Origin: Afifella aestuarii
GTDB taxonomy: Bacteria > Pseudomonadota > Alphaproteobacteria > Rhizobiales > Afifellaceae
NCBI RefSeq assembly: GCF_004023665.1
Contig: NZ_SAUF01000001.1
Location: 1,040,501 to 1,104,500 of the forward strand
Reading direction: 5' to 3'
DNA length: 64,000 nucleotides
Position numbers and translations under genes: made by a program. The notes under the pieces are model-generated. The model made no database searches. It saw only the letters and a program-made list of their open reading frames with translations, and was not told where the DNA came from. Positions 55,325-63,103 of this stretch are shown one piece after another (positions within the stretch are counted from its first letter, which is position 1; each line of letters starts with the position of its first letter).

Positions 55325-56029
55325 ATGCAGCCCCGTCTTGAACTCGCCGATGTCGCCAAGAGCTTCACCATGCATCTGCGTGGTGGCATCCACATTCCGG
55401 TCGTCGAAAACGTCTCCTTCACGCTCATGCCCGGCGAATGCGTCGTGCTCGGCGGGCCGTCCGGTGCCGGCAAGAGCTCGATCCTCAAGATGATCTATGG
55501 CAATTATTCAACCGATCGCGGCGCGATCCGTGTCGCGGGCAAGGGGGATGTGATCGATATCGCCACGGCCGATCCGCGGCGTGTGCTGGAGGTTCGTCGC
55601 GACACGCTTGGCTATGTCAGCCAATTCCTGCGCGTCGTGCCGCGCGTCGCCTCGCGCGATCTCGTCGCCGAGCCGCTCGTGGAGCGGGGCTGTTCCCGCG
55701 AGGAGGCGCTCGCCAAGGCCGACGCGCTTCTTGCCCGCCTCAACCTGCCGGAACGGCTCTGGCACCTGCCGCCCGCCACCTTTTCCGGCGGTGAGCAGCA
55801 GCGCGTGAACATCGCCCGCGGCTTCATCGCCGGCCATCCGCTCCTGCTTCTCGACGAGCCGACGGCCTCGCTCGATGCCAAAAACCGGGATGTGGTGATT
55901 GCCTTGATCGAAGAGGGAAAAGCTGCGGGCCGCAGCTTCCTCGGGATCTTTCATGACGCGGAGATGCGCGCCGCCGTGGCCGACCGAGAGGTCGATGTGA
56001 CCGCGTTTGCCCCGAAAGCCGCTGCATGA
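55325..56029 (+). CDS. phnL: PhnL, ABC-type ATPase of the C-P lyase pathway
   Basis: This 234-residue ATPase has [19 protein letters not shown], Walker [14 protein letters not shown], signature [15 protein letters not shown] and Walker [13 protein letters not shown]. PhnL is needed with PhnK for phosphonate breakdown, probably binding on top of the PhnK dimer. It starts three bases after phnK and overlaps the next gene by four bases. Confidence 0.95.
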   Translation: MQPRLELADVAKSFTMHLRGGIHIPVVENVSFTLMPGECVVLGGPSGAGKSSILKMIYGNYSTDRGAIRVAGKGDVIDIATADPRRVLEVRRDTLGYVSQFLRVVPRVASRDLVAEPLVERGCSREEALAKADALLARLNLPERLWHLPPATFSGGEQQRVNIARGFIAGHPLLLLDEPTASLDAKNRDVVIALIEEGKAAGRSFLGIFHDAEMRAAVADREVDVTAFAPKAAA

Positions 56030-56649
56030 CGAAGCTTTCAGAGACGCCGCTCGTTGCGCCGGACGCGGTGGTGACCGACAGCCGGCTCGGGCGCTATACG
56101 GCGATCGGTGCGCGCACGCAGTTCCAGAACTCGTCCCTTGGCGATTATTCCTACATCACCGAGGACGGCAACGTGGCGCGCGCGACGATCGGCAAGTTCT
56201 GCTCAATTGCCCAGAACGTGCGGATCAACGCCTCCAACCATCCGATGTGGCGGGCGGGCCAGCACCATTTCACTTATCGCTCGAACGACTACTTCGACGA
56301 TGCGGAAGCCGATGAGGGGCTTTTCGCCTGGCGCGAGGCGAACGCCGTCACGATCGGCAACGATGTCTGGATCGGCCACGGCGCAATCCTCTTGCCGGGC
56401 GTGACGGTCGGCGATGGGGCGGTCGTTGCGGCCGGCGCTGTCGTCTCCCGTTCTGTCGGCGCCTACGAGATCACCGGTGGCGTGCCGGCGCGGGTCATCA
56501 AGCGGCGATTTCCCGAGGAGGTTGCGGCCCGCCTTCAGACGCTCTGCTGGTGGGACTGGCCGCATGCCTGCCTTCGCGCGGCGCTGGCGGATTTCCGGGC
56601 GCTTTCGGTCGAGGAGTTTCTCGCAAAGTACGAAGAAAAGGCCGTCTGA
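56026..56649 (+). CDS. Hexapeptide-repeat acetyltransferase of phosphonate operons
   Basis: This 207-residue left-handed beta-helix protein has hexapeptide turns such as [38 protein letters not shown] and [16 protein letters not shown], with the catalytic-type His in [15 protein letters not shown]. It fits a family found in alphaproteobacterial phn operons after phnL. It may acetylate aminoalkylphosphonates, as PhnO (a GNAT enzyme) does in E. coli; that role is inferred. It overlaps phnL by four bases. Confidence 0.88.
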   Translation: MTKLSETPLVAPDAVVTDSRLGRYTAIGARTQFQNSSLGDYSYITEDGNVARATIGKFCSIAQNVRINASNHPMWRAGQHHFTYRSNDYFDDAEADEGLFAWREANAVTIGNDVWIGHGAILLPGVTVGDGAVVAAGAVVSRSVGAYEITGGVPARVIKRRFPEEVAARLQTLCWWDWPHACLRAALADFRALSVEEFLAKYEEKAV

Positions 56650-56782
56650 TCAGTTGCTTGGGAGACCTCTCCCGAGGCTTTTCCGGCGACTTCGAAATGT
56701 CATGAAAGCGAAATCGAAGCGATAAGGTCGGCTGTTAGGGAACGGTTATCGATAAGCCCGGCAGGCCGGGCAGGTGAGGCCG

Positions 56783-57661
56783 ATGCCCGTAACCGCTCCT
56801 TCGAATGTTCCTGCAGTTCGTGTCGAAAAGCTGTCGAAGCGCTATGGCAAGACGCTCGCCTTGCGCAATGTCAGTGTCGATGTCGCGCCGGGCGAGATGG
56901 TGGCGCTGATCGGCGCCTCCGGCTCCGGCAAATCGACGCTCATCCGCCATATCGCCGGTCTGGAGCGCGGCAGCGGCGATGAATGCCGCGTGACGGTGCT
57001 CGACCGCATCATGCAGGTGGACGGCCGTCTGTCGCACGATGCGCGCCGCATCCGGCGTGAGATCGGCGTCATCTTTCAGCAGTTCAATCTGGTCGGGCGC
57101 CTGTCGGTCCTGACCAATGTGCTCGTCGGCTGCCTCGGCAGCGTGCCGTCCTGGCGTGGAACGCTCGGCCTTTTCACGCGGGGCGAGCAGGAGAAGGCGA
57201 TGCAGGCGCTTTCCCGTGTCGGCATTGCCGAGACGGTGCGGCAACGCTCGTCGACGCTCTCCGGCGGGCAGCAGCAGCGTGCGGCGATCGCGCGCGCGCT
57301 CGTACAGGGGGCCAAGGTCATCCTTGCCGACGAGCCAATCGCCTCGCTCGACCCGTCATCCGCACGGCGGGTGATGGAGGCGCTCGGCGAGATCAACCGT
57401 GCGGACGGCATCACCGTCATCGTCTCCCTGCATCAGGTGGAATATGCGCGCCTTTATTGTCCGCGCACCCTGGCTTTGCGCGATGGCGAGGTCGCTTTCG
57501 ACGGCCCCTCCGCAGCCCTGACCGACAATTTCCTGCGCGAAATTTACGGCGATGCGAGCGAGGAGCTCGTGCTTCCGGGCGCGCCGGCCGAGCAGCCGCA
57601 GCCAGTGAAACGCCCCGAGCCCGCCGTCGCCAAGATGGCCCGCCAATTGGCCGTGACTTGA
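56783..57661 (+). CDS. phnC: PhnC, phosphonate ABC importer ATP-binding protein
   Basis: This ATPase of about 292 residues has Walker [16 protein letters not shown]-loop [20 protein letters not shown] (a PhnC signature), [15 protein letters not shown], Walker [13 protein letters not shown] and switch [14 protein letters not shown] chose ATG 56783 behind AGGTGAGG; GTG 56774 is possible. The 133-base gap from the acetyltransferase contains an ATGTCAT half-site (56697-56703) of Pho-box type but no good partner, so a second promoter here is uncertain. Confidence 0.93.
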   Translation: MPVTAPSNVPAVRVEKLSKRYGKTLALRNVSVDVAPGEMVALIGASGSGKSTLIRHIAGLERGSGDECRVTVLDRIMQVDGRLSHDARRIRREIGVIFQQFNLVGRLSVLTNVLVGCLGSVPSWRGTLGLFTRGEQEKAMQALSRVGIAETVRQRSSTLSGGQQQRAAIARALVQGAKVILADEPIASLDPSSARRVMEALGEINRADGITVIVSLHQVEYARLYCPRTLALRDGEVAFDGPSAALTDNFLREIYGDASEELVLPGAPAEQPQPVKRPEPAVAKMARQLAVT

Positions 57662-57717
57662 TCCGCCACGAGGCGGTGAACTCCCGCCCCCGCGGCGGAG
57701 CAATCGAGGAGTGAGAC

Positions 57718-58725
57718 ATGAACCGACTGACGAAAGGTATTGCCGCCGCCGCCCTCCTGGCTGCGTTCGGCACCTCCGGCGCCTTTGCGCAGGATCAGCA
57801 GGAACTGAACTTCGGCATCATCTCGACGGAATCGAGCCAGAACCTGAAGACGGTCTGGGATCCGTTCCTTGAGCAGATGTCCGAGCAGACGGGCCTCAAG
57901 GTGAACGCCTTCTTCGCCTCCGATTACGCCGGCGTCATCGAAGGCATGCGTTTCGGCAAGGTCGATGTCGCCTGGTACGGCAACAAGTCCGCGATGGAGG
58001 CCGTCGATCGCGCCAATGGCGAGATCTTCGCGCAGACCGTCGATGTGGAAGGCAATCCCGGCTACTGGTCGGTGCTGATCACGCAGGCCGACAACGACAA
58101 GATCAATTCGCTCGACGACGTCTTGAAATGCGACAAGTCGCTGGATTTCGGCATCGGCGATCCGAACTCCACCTCCGGCTTCCTCGTGCCGACCACGTTC
58201 ATCTTCGCCAAGAACAGCGTGACGCCGCAGGATTGCTTCAAGACGGTGCGCAACGCCAATCATGAGGCGAACGCGATGGCGACGGCCAACGGTCAGGTCG
58301 ACGTCGCCGCCAACAACACGGAAAATCTCCGCCGCCTGGAAGTGACGGCGCCTGAAGCGCGCAAGAAGATCAAGGTCATCTGGCAGTCGCCGCTGATCCC
58401 GTCCGACCCGCTCGTCTGGCGCAAGGATCTCGACGAGGAGACCAAGCGCAAAGTCTACACCTTCATCATGAGCTACGGCCGCCTCGGCACGCCCGAAGAG
58501 GTCGCCGGAGCGCGTGAAGTCCTCGAGGGTCTCGGCTGGGCGCCGTTCAAGCCGTCTTCCGATGCGCAGCTCTATCCGATCCGCATCATGGAAATCACCA
58601 AGCAGGAAGCGAAGATCGAAGCGGCCGACACGATGTCGGATGATGAGAAGAAGAGCGAACTCGAAAAGCTCGATTCCGAGAAGGCCGAGATCGAAAAGCT
58701 GATGGACAAGGTCCCGCAGGCCTGA
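57718..58725 (+). CDS. phnD: PhnD, phosphonate-binding periplasmic protein
   Basis: This 335-residue binding protein has a signal peptide cut after GAFA. The PhnD core is clear: FGIISTESSQNLKTVWDPFL, FFASDYAGVIEGMRFGKVDV, WYGNKSAMEAVDR, FGIGDPNSTSGFLVPTTFIF. It would bind alkylphosphonates, perhaps 2-aminoethylphosphonate. A Lys/Glu-rich helical tail of 40 residues ends the protein. A strong hairpin follows. Confidence 0.94.
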   Translation: MNRLTKGIAAAALLAAFGTSGAFAQDQQELNFGIISTESSQNLKTVWDPFLEQMSEQTGLKVNAFFASDYAGVIEGMRFGKVDVAWYGNKSAMEAVDRANGEIFAQTVDVEGNPGYWSVLITQADNDKINSLDDVLKCDKSLDFGIGDPNSTSGFLVPTTFIFAKNSVTPQDCFKTVRNANHEANAMATANGQVDVAANNTENLRRLEVTAPEARKKIKVIWQSPLIPSDPLVWRKDLDEETKRKVYTFIMSYGRLGTPEEVAGAREVLEGLGWAPFKPSSDAQLYPIRIMEITKQEAKIEAADTMSDDEKKSELEKLDSEKAEIEKLMDKVPQA

Positions 58726-58747
58726 GGCTGAAACCTTTGTTGATCTG

Positions 58748-58774
58748 GCGCCGGACCCTGGGTCCGGCGCTTTT
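58748..58774 (+). terminator. Strong hairpin between phnD and phnE
   Basis: GCGCCGGACC (58748-58757) pairs with GGTCCGGCGC (58761-58770) around a three-base loop, followed by TTTT. It looks like an intrinsic terminator, yet phnE follows within 20 bases on the same strand, so it probably acts as a partial terminator or stabilises the phnD message. Confidence 0.7.
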
Positions 58775-58788
58775 CACTGGAGAGACGA

Positions 58789-59598
58789 ATGGCGATAGCC
58801 ACACAGGCTGAGAAGACGGTCTCGGTCCCCCCGCGCAGTTTCACCGACCGGCTCTACAGCTATCTCGTCTGGGGCGGCATCGCGCTGGTGCTGATCTGGA
58901 GCTGGGGGCCGGCCGAGATGGTGCGCTTCCTCAACCTCTTCACCGATGCCGGCAATATGGCCGACTACGCGGGCGGCTTTCTCTCACCGAACTTCCGTGA
59001 CTGGCATTATTACGTCGAGGAGATGATCCTCACCGTGCAGATCGCTGTCTGGGGCACGGTGCTGGCGATCGTCTTCGGCATTCCCTTCGCACTTCTGTCG
59101 TCCTCGAACATCGCGCCGATCTGGATCGTGCAGCCGGTGCGCCGTCTGATGGATGCGACCCGTGCGATCAACGAGCTCGTCTTCGCCGTCCTCTTCGTCA
59201 CAGCGGTCGGGCTCGGCCCCTTTGCCGGGGTGATGGCGCTTTTCGTGCATAATACAGGTATTATCGCGAAGCTCTTCTCAGAGGCCGTGGAGGCGATCGA
59301 TCCAAGGCCTGTCGAAGGCATCCGCGCCACCGGCGCGACACGCCTGCAGGAGATCGTCTTCGGCGTTGTTCCGCAAGTCGCCCCTTTGTGGATTTCGTTT
59401 TCGCTCTATCGCTTCGAGACGAATGTGCGCCAGGCGACGGTTCTCGGCATCGTCGGCGCGGGTGGTATCGGGCAGGTGCTGTTTGAATCGATCCGCTCTT
59501 TCCTCTACGCCGAGACAGCGGCGATCATCCTGATCGTCATCGTCACCGTCTCCATCGTGGACATCCTTTCGGCACAATTGCGCAAAGTGGTGATCTGA
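58789..59598 (+). CDS. phnE: PhnE, phosphonate ABC importer permease
   Basis: This 269-residue permease has about six helices. [22 protein letters not shown] and [22 protein letters not shown] are typical of PhnE, and the ATPase-contact loop is [21 protein letters not shown]. Only one PhnE is present, where many rhizobial operons have two; it probably works as a homodimer. It is followed after 23 bases by the DUF1045 gene. Confidence 0.93.
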   Translation: MAIATQAEKTVSVPPRSFTDRLYSYLVWGGIALVLIWSWGPAEMVRFLNLFTDAGNMADYAGGFLSPNFRDWHYYVEEMILTVQIAVWGTVLAIVFGIPFALLSSSNIAPIWIVQPVRRLMDATRAINELVFAVLFVTAVGLGPFAGVMALFVHNTGIIAKLFSEAVEAIDPRPVEGIRATGATRLQEIVFGVVPQVAPLWISFSLYRFETNVRQATVLGIVGAGGIGQVLFESIRSFLYAETAAIILIVIVTVSIVDILSAQLRKVVI

Positions 59599-59621
59599 GG
59601 AGACACCAACGAAAGATCCCC

Positions 59622-60329
59622 ATGCGCGTCGCCATCTATTTCACTCCAGCCGTTGACCATCCGATCACCCAGGCCGCCAATGACTGGATCGGCCGTGATC
59701 TTTCCGATGGTCCGGTCCAGCAAAAGGCTGTGGGTGCCTTGAGTGCCGAGGAAGTGCGCGCCATCACCGAGGCGCCGCGGCGTTACGGCTTCCACGCCAC
59801 GTTGAAGCCGCCGTTCGCCCTCGTCGACGGCGCGTCGGAGGAGGATGTGGATCAGGCGTTGCGCAACTTCTGCGCTGAGCATGGTGTCATCGAACTCGGG
59901 CCGCTCGAGATCCGCGCCATCGGGCCCTTCTTTGCGCTCGTGCCGCAGAATGACGTGCCCGAGGTTCGGGCGCTCGCGGACGCGGCGGTGGAGGCGTTTG
60001 AGCCGTTTCGCGCGCCCCTGAGCGATGAAGATCGTGCACGCCGCAGGCCGGAGGAGCTCACCGAACGCCAGCGCGACTATCTCGATCGCTGGGGCTATCC
60101 TTATGTCTTCGATGAATTCCGCTTCCACATGACACTGACTGGCCCGGTCTCAGGCGAGCGACGCTCGATCGTCGAGGGTGCGCTTCACCAGCATTTCGGT
60201 TCCGTCATCGAAACCTCGCTCGCGCTCGACGGCGTCTCGCTTCTCACCGAGCCGGAGCGTGGAGCCTTTTTTCAAGTTCACGCCCGCTGCAATCTGCGCG
60301 GGCCCAGCGAAAGAAAACCCAACACATGA
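59622..60329 (+). CDS. DUF1045 phosphonate-operon protein with 2H phosphoesterase motifs
   Basis: This 235-residue protein belongs to the phosphonate-operon family often annotated DUF1045. It has two H-x-T-L motifs, His58-Ala-Thr60 in GFHATLKPPF and His169-Met-Thr171 in RFHMTLTGP, the paired signature of 2H phosphoesterases that open cyclic phosphodiesters. C-P lyase produces a ribose cyclic phosphate that is normally opened by PhnP; no PhnP is encoded here. This protein could do that job, which is an inference. It overlaps phnM by four bases. Confidence 0.85.
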   Translation: MRVAIYFTPAVDHPITQAANDWIGRDLSDGPVQQKAVGALSAEEVRAITEAPRRYGFHATLKPPFALVDGASEEDVDQALRNFCAEHGVIELGPLEIRAIGPFFALVPQNDVPEVRALADAAVEAFEPFRAPLSDEDRARRRPEELTERQRDYLDRWGYPYVFDEFRFHMTLTGPVSGERRSIVEGALHQHFGSVIETSLALDGVSLLTEPERGAFFQVHARCNLRGPSERKPNT

Positions 60330-61465
60330 GCGAAATCGTTTTTCGCAACGCCCGCATGGTCCTTGCCGATTCGGTTGAATGCGGCGATCTCGTGGTCGCC
60401 GGAGAGATGATCCGCGAGGTCGCCGATCCTGGGACCGGGTCGGGTGGTATCGATCTTGAGGGTGACTGGCTGCTGCCGGGGCTTGTGGAGCTCCACACCG
60501 ATCATCTCGAGGGCCATTTCGCACCGCGTCCTGGTGTCCGGTGGAATCCGGCCGTTGCCGTGCAGGCGCATGATGCACAGGTCGCGACCTCCGGCATCAC
60601 GACGGTGCTGGATGCGCTTCGGGTCGGCGCCGACGAGGATGCGCGCGTGCAGGTCCAGGAAATGCGCGGGCTCGCCGATGCGATCGAGGAGAGCCAGGAC
60701 AAGGGCCGGCTCAGAGCCGAGCATTTCGTGCATCTCAGATGCGAAGTCTCTGCTTCCGACGTGATGGACGGTTTCGCGCTTTTCGAGAACGATCCACGGC
60801 TCAAGCTCGTCTCGCTGATGGATCACACGCCCGGACAGCGGCAGTTTGCGAGCTTCGACGCTTACAAGATCTATTATCAGGGCAAGACGGGTATGGACGA
60901 CGAAGCTTTTCAGAGCTTCGTCGATCGCCGAATGGCGGAGGGGGGACGCTGGTCTGCCCAACACCGCAAGCTCATTTCCGATCTCTGTCGTGAGCGCGGT
61001 ATCCGGCTGGCAAGCCATGACGATGCGACTGAGGCCCATGTCGCCGAGGCTATCGAGTTCGGTGTGCATGTGGCGGAGTTTCCGACGACCGTCGCGGCGG
61101 CTCGCGCTTCCAAAGAGGCGGGTATGCAGGTTTTGATGGGGGCGCCCAACATCGTGCGCGGCGGTTCGCATTCCGGCAATGTCGCCGCAGCCGAACTCGC
61201 CGCGGAGAACCTCCTCGACGTGCTTTCTTCGGATTACGTGCCTTTCAGCCTCATCCAGGCGGTGTTCGCGATATCGGAGATCGTCGAGGGTGTGGATCTG
61301 CCGCAAGCCGTCGCCATGGTCTCGGCCAATCCGGCAAAAGCGGTCGGGCTCGGCGACCGCGGCGTGATTGCGCCCGGCAAGCGCGCCGATTTCGTTCAGG
61401 TGCGTTTCGACGACGGCGTGCCTGTGGTGCGGTCGGTCTGGCGCCAGGGGCGTCGCGTCGCGTGA
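60326..61465 (+). CDS. phnM: PhnM, ribosyl triphosphonate diphosphatase
   Basis: This 379-residue amidohydrolase-fold enzyme removes diphosphate from the ribosyl-triphosphate-phosphonate intermediate. The metal site is LVELHTDHLEGHFAPRPGVRW, with later LASHDDATEAHVAEA and a C-terminal NPAKAVGLGDRGVIAPGKRADF typical of the superfamily. The length fits PhnM. It overlaps the preceding gene and phnN by four bases each. Confidence 0.95.
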   Translation: MSEIVFRNARMVLADSVECGDLVVAGEMIREVADPGTGSGGIDLEGDWLLPGLVELHTDHLEGHFAPRPGVRWNPAVAVQAHDAQVATSGITTVLDALRVGADEDARVQVQEMRGLADAIEESQDKGRLRAEHFVHLRCEVSASDVMDGFALFENDPRLKLVSLMDHTPGQRQFASFDAYKIYYQGKTGMDDEAFQSFVDRRMAEGGRWSAQHRKLISDLCRERGIRLASHDDATEAHVAEAIEFGVHVAEFPTTVAAARASKEAGMQVLMGAPNIVRGGSHSGNVAAAELAAENLLDVLSSDYVPFSLIQAVFAISEIVEGVDLPQAVAMVSANPAKAVGLGDRGVIAPGKRADFVQVRFDDGVPVVRSVWRQGRRVA

Positions 61466-62046
61466 ATGATCCACAGCCTTTTCGCACCGGCACCTTGGTG
61501 CTGGTCGTCGGTCCGAGCGGGGCCGGCAAGGACAGTCTGATCGACTATGCGCGGCAGAGGCTTTTGGATGTGCCTTACGTGGTTTTCCCGCGTCGCACGG
61601 TGACGCGGAGCGAAAGTGATTTCGAAGACAATCTCACCATGAGCGAAACGGAGTTTGATGACGCGGCGGCGGCGGGGGCCTTCGCTCTCTCCTGGGAGGC
61701 GCATGGGCTCGCCTATGGCATCCCGAAGGCGATCGAGGCGGATCTCGCCGGCGGGTCCTCGGTCGTCGTCAACGTCTCGCGCATGGCGATTGAGCCGGCG
61801 CGCGCGAAATACCGGCCATTGCGCGTCGTCGTGGTGAGTGCACGTCGGGATGTTCTTTTTGAAAGGCTCAATGCGCGCGGGCGCGAGAGCTCGGAGGAAA
61901 TCGCGCGCCGTCTCGATCGGGCCGATCTCGTCTCGGTCACCGGCAAGGACGTCACCGTCATCGACAATTCAGGCCCGATCGATGTGGCGGGGGAGGCGTT
62001 TGTGTCGCTCTTGCAAGGCTGTATCCGAGGCAGGCAAGAGCGTTAG
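61462..62046 (+). CDS. phnN: PhnN, ribose 1,5-bisphosphokinase
   Basis: This 194-residue kinase starts with GTG overlapping the phnM stop (GTGA). It has Walker A VVGPSGAGKDSLI and the guanylate-kinase-like FPRRTVTRSESDFEDN and SWEAHGLAYGIP segments. It phosphorylates ribose 1,5-bisphosphate to PRPP, returning the ribose from C-P lyase to metabolism. Its substrate arises only after the cyclic phosphate is opened, so a PhnP-like step must exist in the cell. Confidence 0.94.
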   Translation: MNDPQPFRTGTLVLVVGPSGAGKDSLIDYARQRLLDVPYVVFPRRTVTRSESDFEDNLTMSETEFDDAAAAGAFALSWEAHGLAYGIPKAIEADLAGGSSVVVNVSRMAIEPARAKYRPLRVVVVSARRDVLFERLNARGRESSEEIARRLDRADLVSVTGKDVTVIDNSGPIDVAGEAFVSLLQGCIRGRQER

Positions 62047-62113
62047 ACAAGTGTCACATGGCTCTGTTAGCCGGTGGCGGATTCTCCGCCTCTACCTCAA
62101 AAGGACGTCCAAC

Positions 62114-63103
62114 ATGATGAAGCCAATCCTCGGGCTTGTGGCTGCGGCCTTTGCCCTCGGCATGGCCGGCAGCGCTGCCGCAGAGCCCTCGGGCACGCTC
62201 ACCGTCTACACCTCGCAGCCGAGCGAGCAGATGCAGAGCGTGATTGCGGCGTTCAACAAGGATTATCCGGACGTTCAGGTAGAGCTCTTCCGCTCCGGGA
62301 CGACCGAGGTGATGAACAAGCTGCTCGCGGAGTTTGCCGCAGGTTCCTCGCCCGCCGATGTTGTGCTCATCGCCGATGCCGTCGCCATGACGCAGCTCAA
62401 AAATGACGGTCGGCTGATGACCTATGACGATGCGCCGATCGCCGATATTCCCGACGCGCTCATCGATCCCGACCACACCTTCTTCGGCACCAAGCTCATC
62501 ACCACCGGCATCGTTTACAACACCAATCTCGTCGATAAGGCGCCGACCTCCTGGGCGGACCTGAAGGCCGAAGACGTCGCTTCCAAGACGACCATGCCGT
62601 CGCCGCTTTATTCAGGTGCCGCCGTCATCCATGTCGGCACCATGGTGCAGCAGCCCGAGTTCGGCTGGGATTATTATGAGGCGCTTGCCGACAACGGCGC
62701 CATCGCCGGGCAGGGCAATGGCTCCGTCATCGAGGCCGTCGCCCGCGGCGAGAAGGCCTATGGCATCATGATCGAATACATGGCCTTCAACGCCAAGAAG
62801 AAGGGCTCACCGGTCGAGTTCGTGTTTCCGCAAGAGGGCGTGACCGCGATCTCGCAACCCGTGGCGATCCTGAAGTCGACCGACAATGCGGAAGCCGCCA
62901 AAGCCTTCGTCGATTGGCAGCTTTCCAGGAAAGCGCAGGAACAGTCCGTGGCTCAGGGCTATTTCCCGATCTTCGACGATGTGACGCCGCCCGAAGGATA
63001 TCCGAAGGTCGGCAGCCTCAAGATCCTGCCGACAGACGCCGAGACGCTTCTTGAAAACGACCAGGCCAACAAGGAGAATTTCGCTGAGCTCTTCGGCGGT
63101 TGA
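62114..63103 (+). CDS. ABC transporter substrate-binding protein, 2-aminoethylphosphonate or iron type
   Basis: This 329-residue binding protein has a signal peptide (MMKPILGLVAAAFALGMAG, cut after SAAA). The mature sequence TLTVYTSQPSEQMQSVIAAF belongs to the Fe(III)/2-aminoethylphosphonate group (SBP_bac_6), with FRSGTTEVMNKLLAEFAAG and LQNDGR-like continuation. The place right after phnN favours 2-aminoethylphosphonate (AepX/PhnS type), but iron cannot be excluded by eye. The 67-base gap from phnN holds a small GGCGGA/TCCGCC hairpin. Its end overlaps the next gene. Confidence 0.83.
   Translation: MMKPILGLVAAAFALGMAGSAAAEPSGTLTVYTSQPSEQMQSVIAAFNKDYPDVQVELFRSGTTEVMNKLLAEFAAGSSPADVVLIADAVAMTQLKNDGRLMTYDDAPIADIPDALIDPDHTFFGTKLITTGIVYNTNLVDKAPTSWADLKAEDVASKTTMPSPLYSGAAVIHVGTMVQQPEFGWDYYEALADNGAIAGQGNGSVIEAVARGEKAYGIMIEYMAFNAKKKGSPVEFVFPQEGVTAISQPVAILKSTDNAEAAKAFVDWQLSRKAQEQSVAQGYFPIFDDVTPPEGYPKVGSLKILPTDAETLLENDQANKENFAELFGG

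Noticed and set aside
56690-56719. CTTCGA...TCGAAG inverted repeat and ATGTCAT before phnC as a PhoB promoter
   Set aside because: Only one half-site resembles the consensus and the partner matches 3 of 7 bases. I mention it in the phnC entry but do not call it a site.
62049-62068. TGTCAC...CTGTTA before the last binding protein as a Pho box
   Set aside because: The half-sites are 13 bases apart rather than 11, and the second half is poor.
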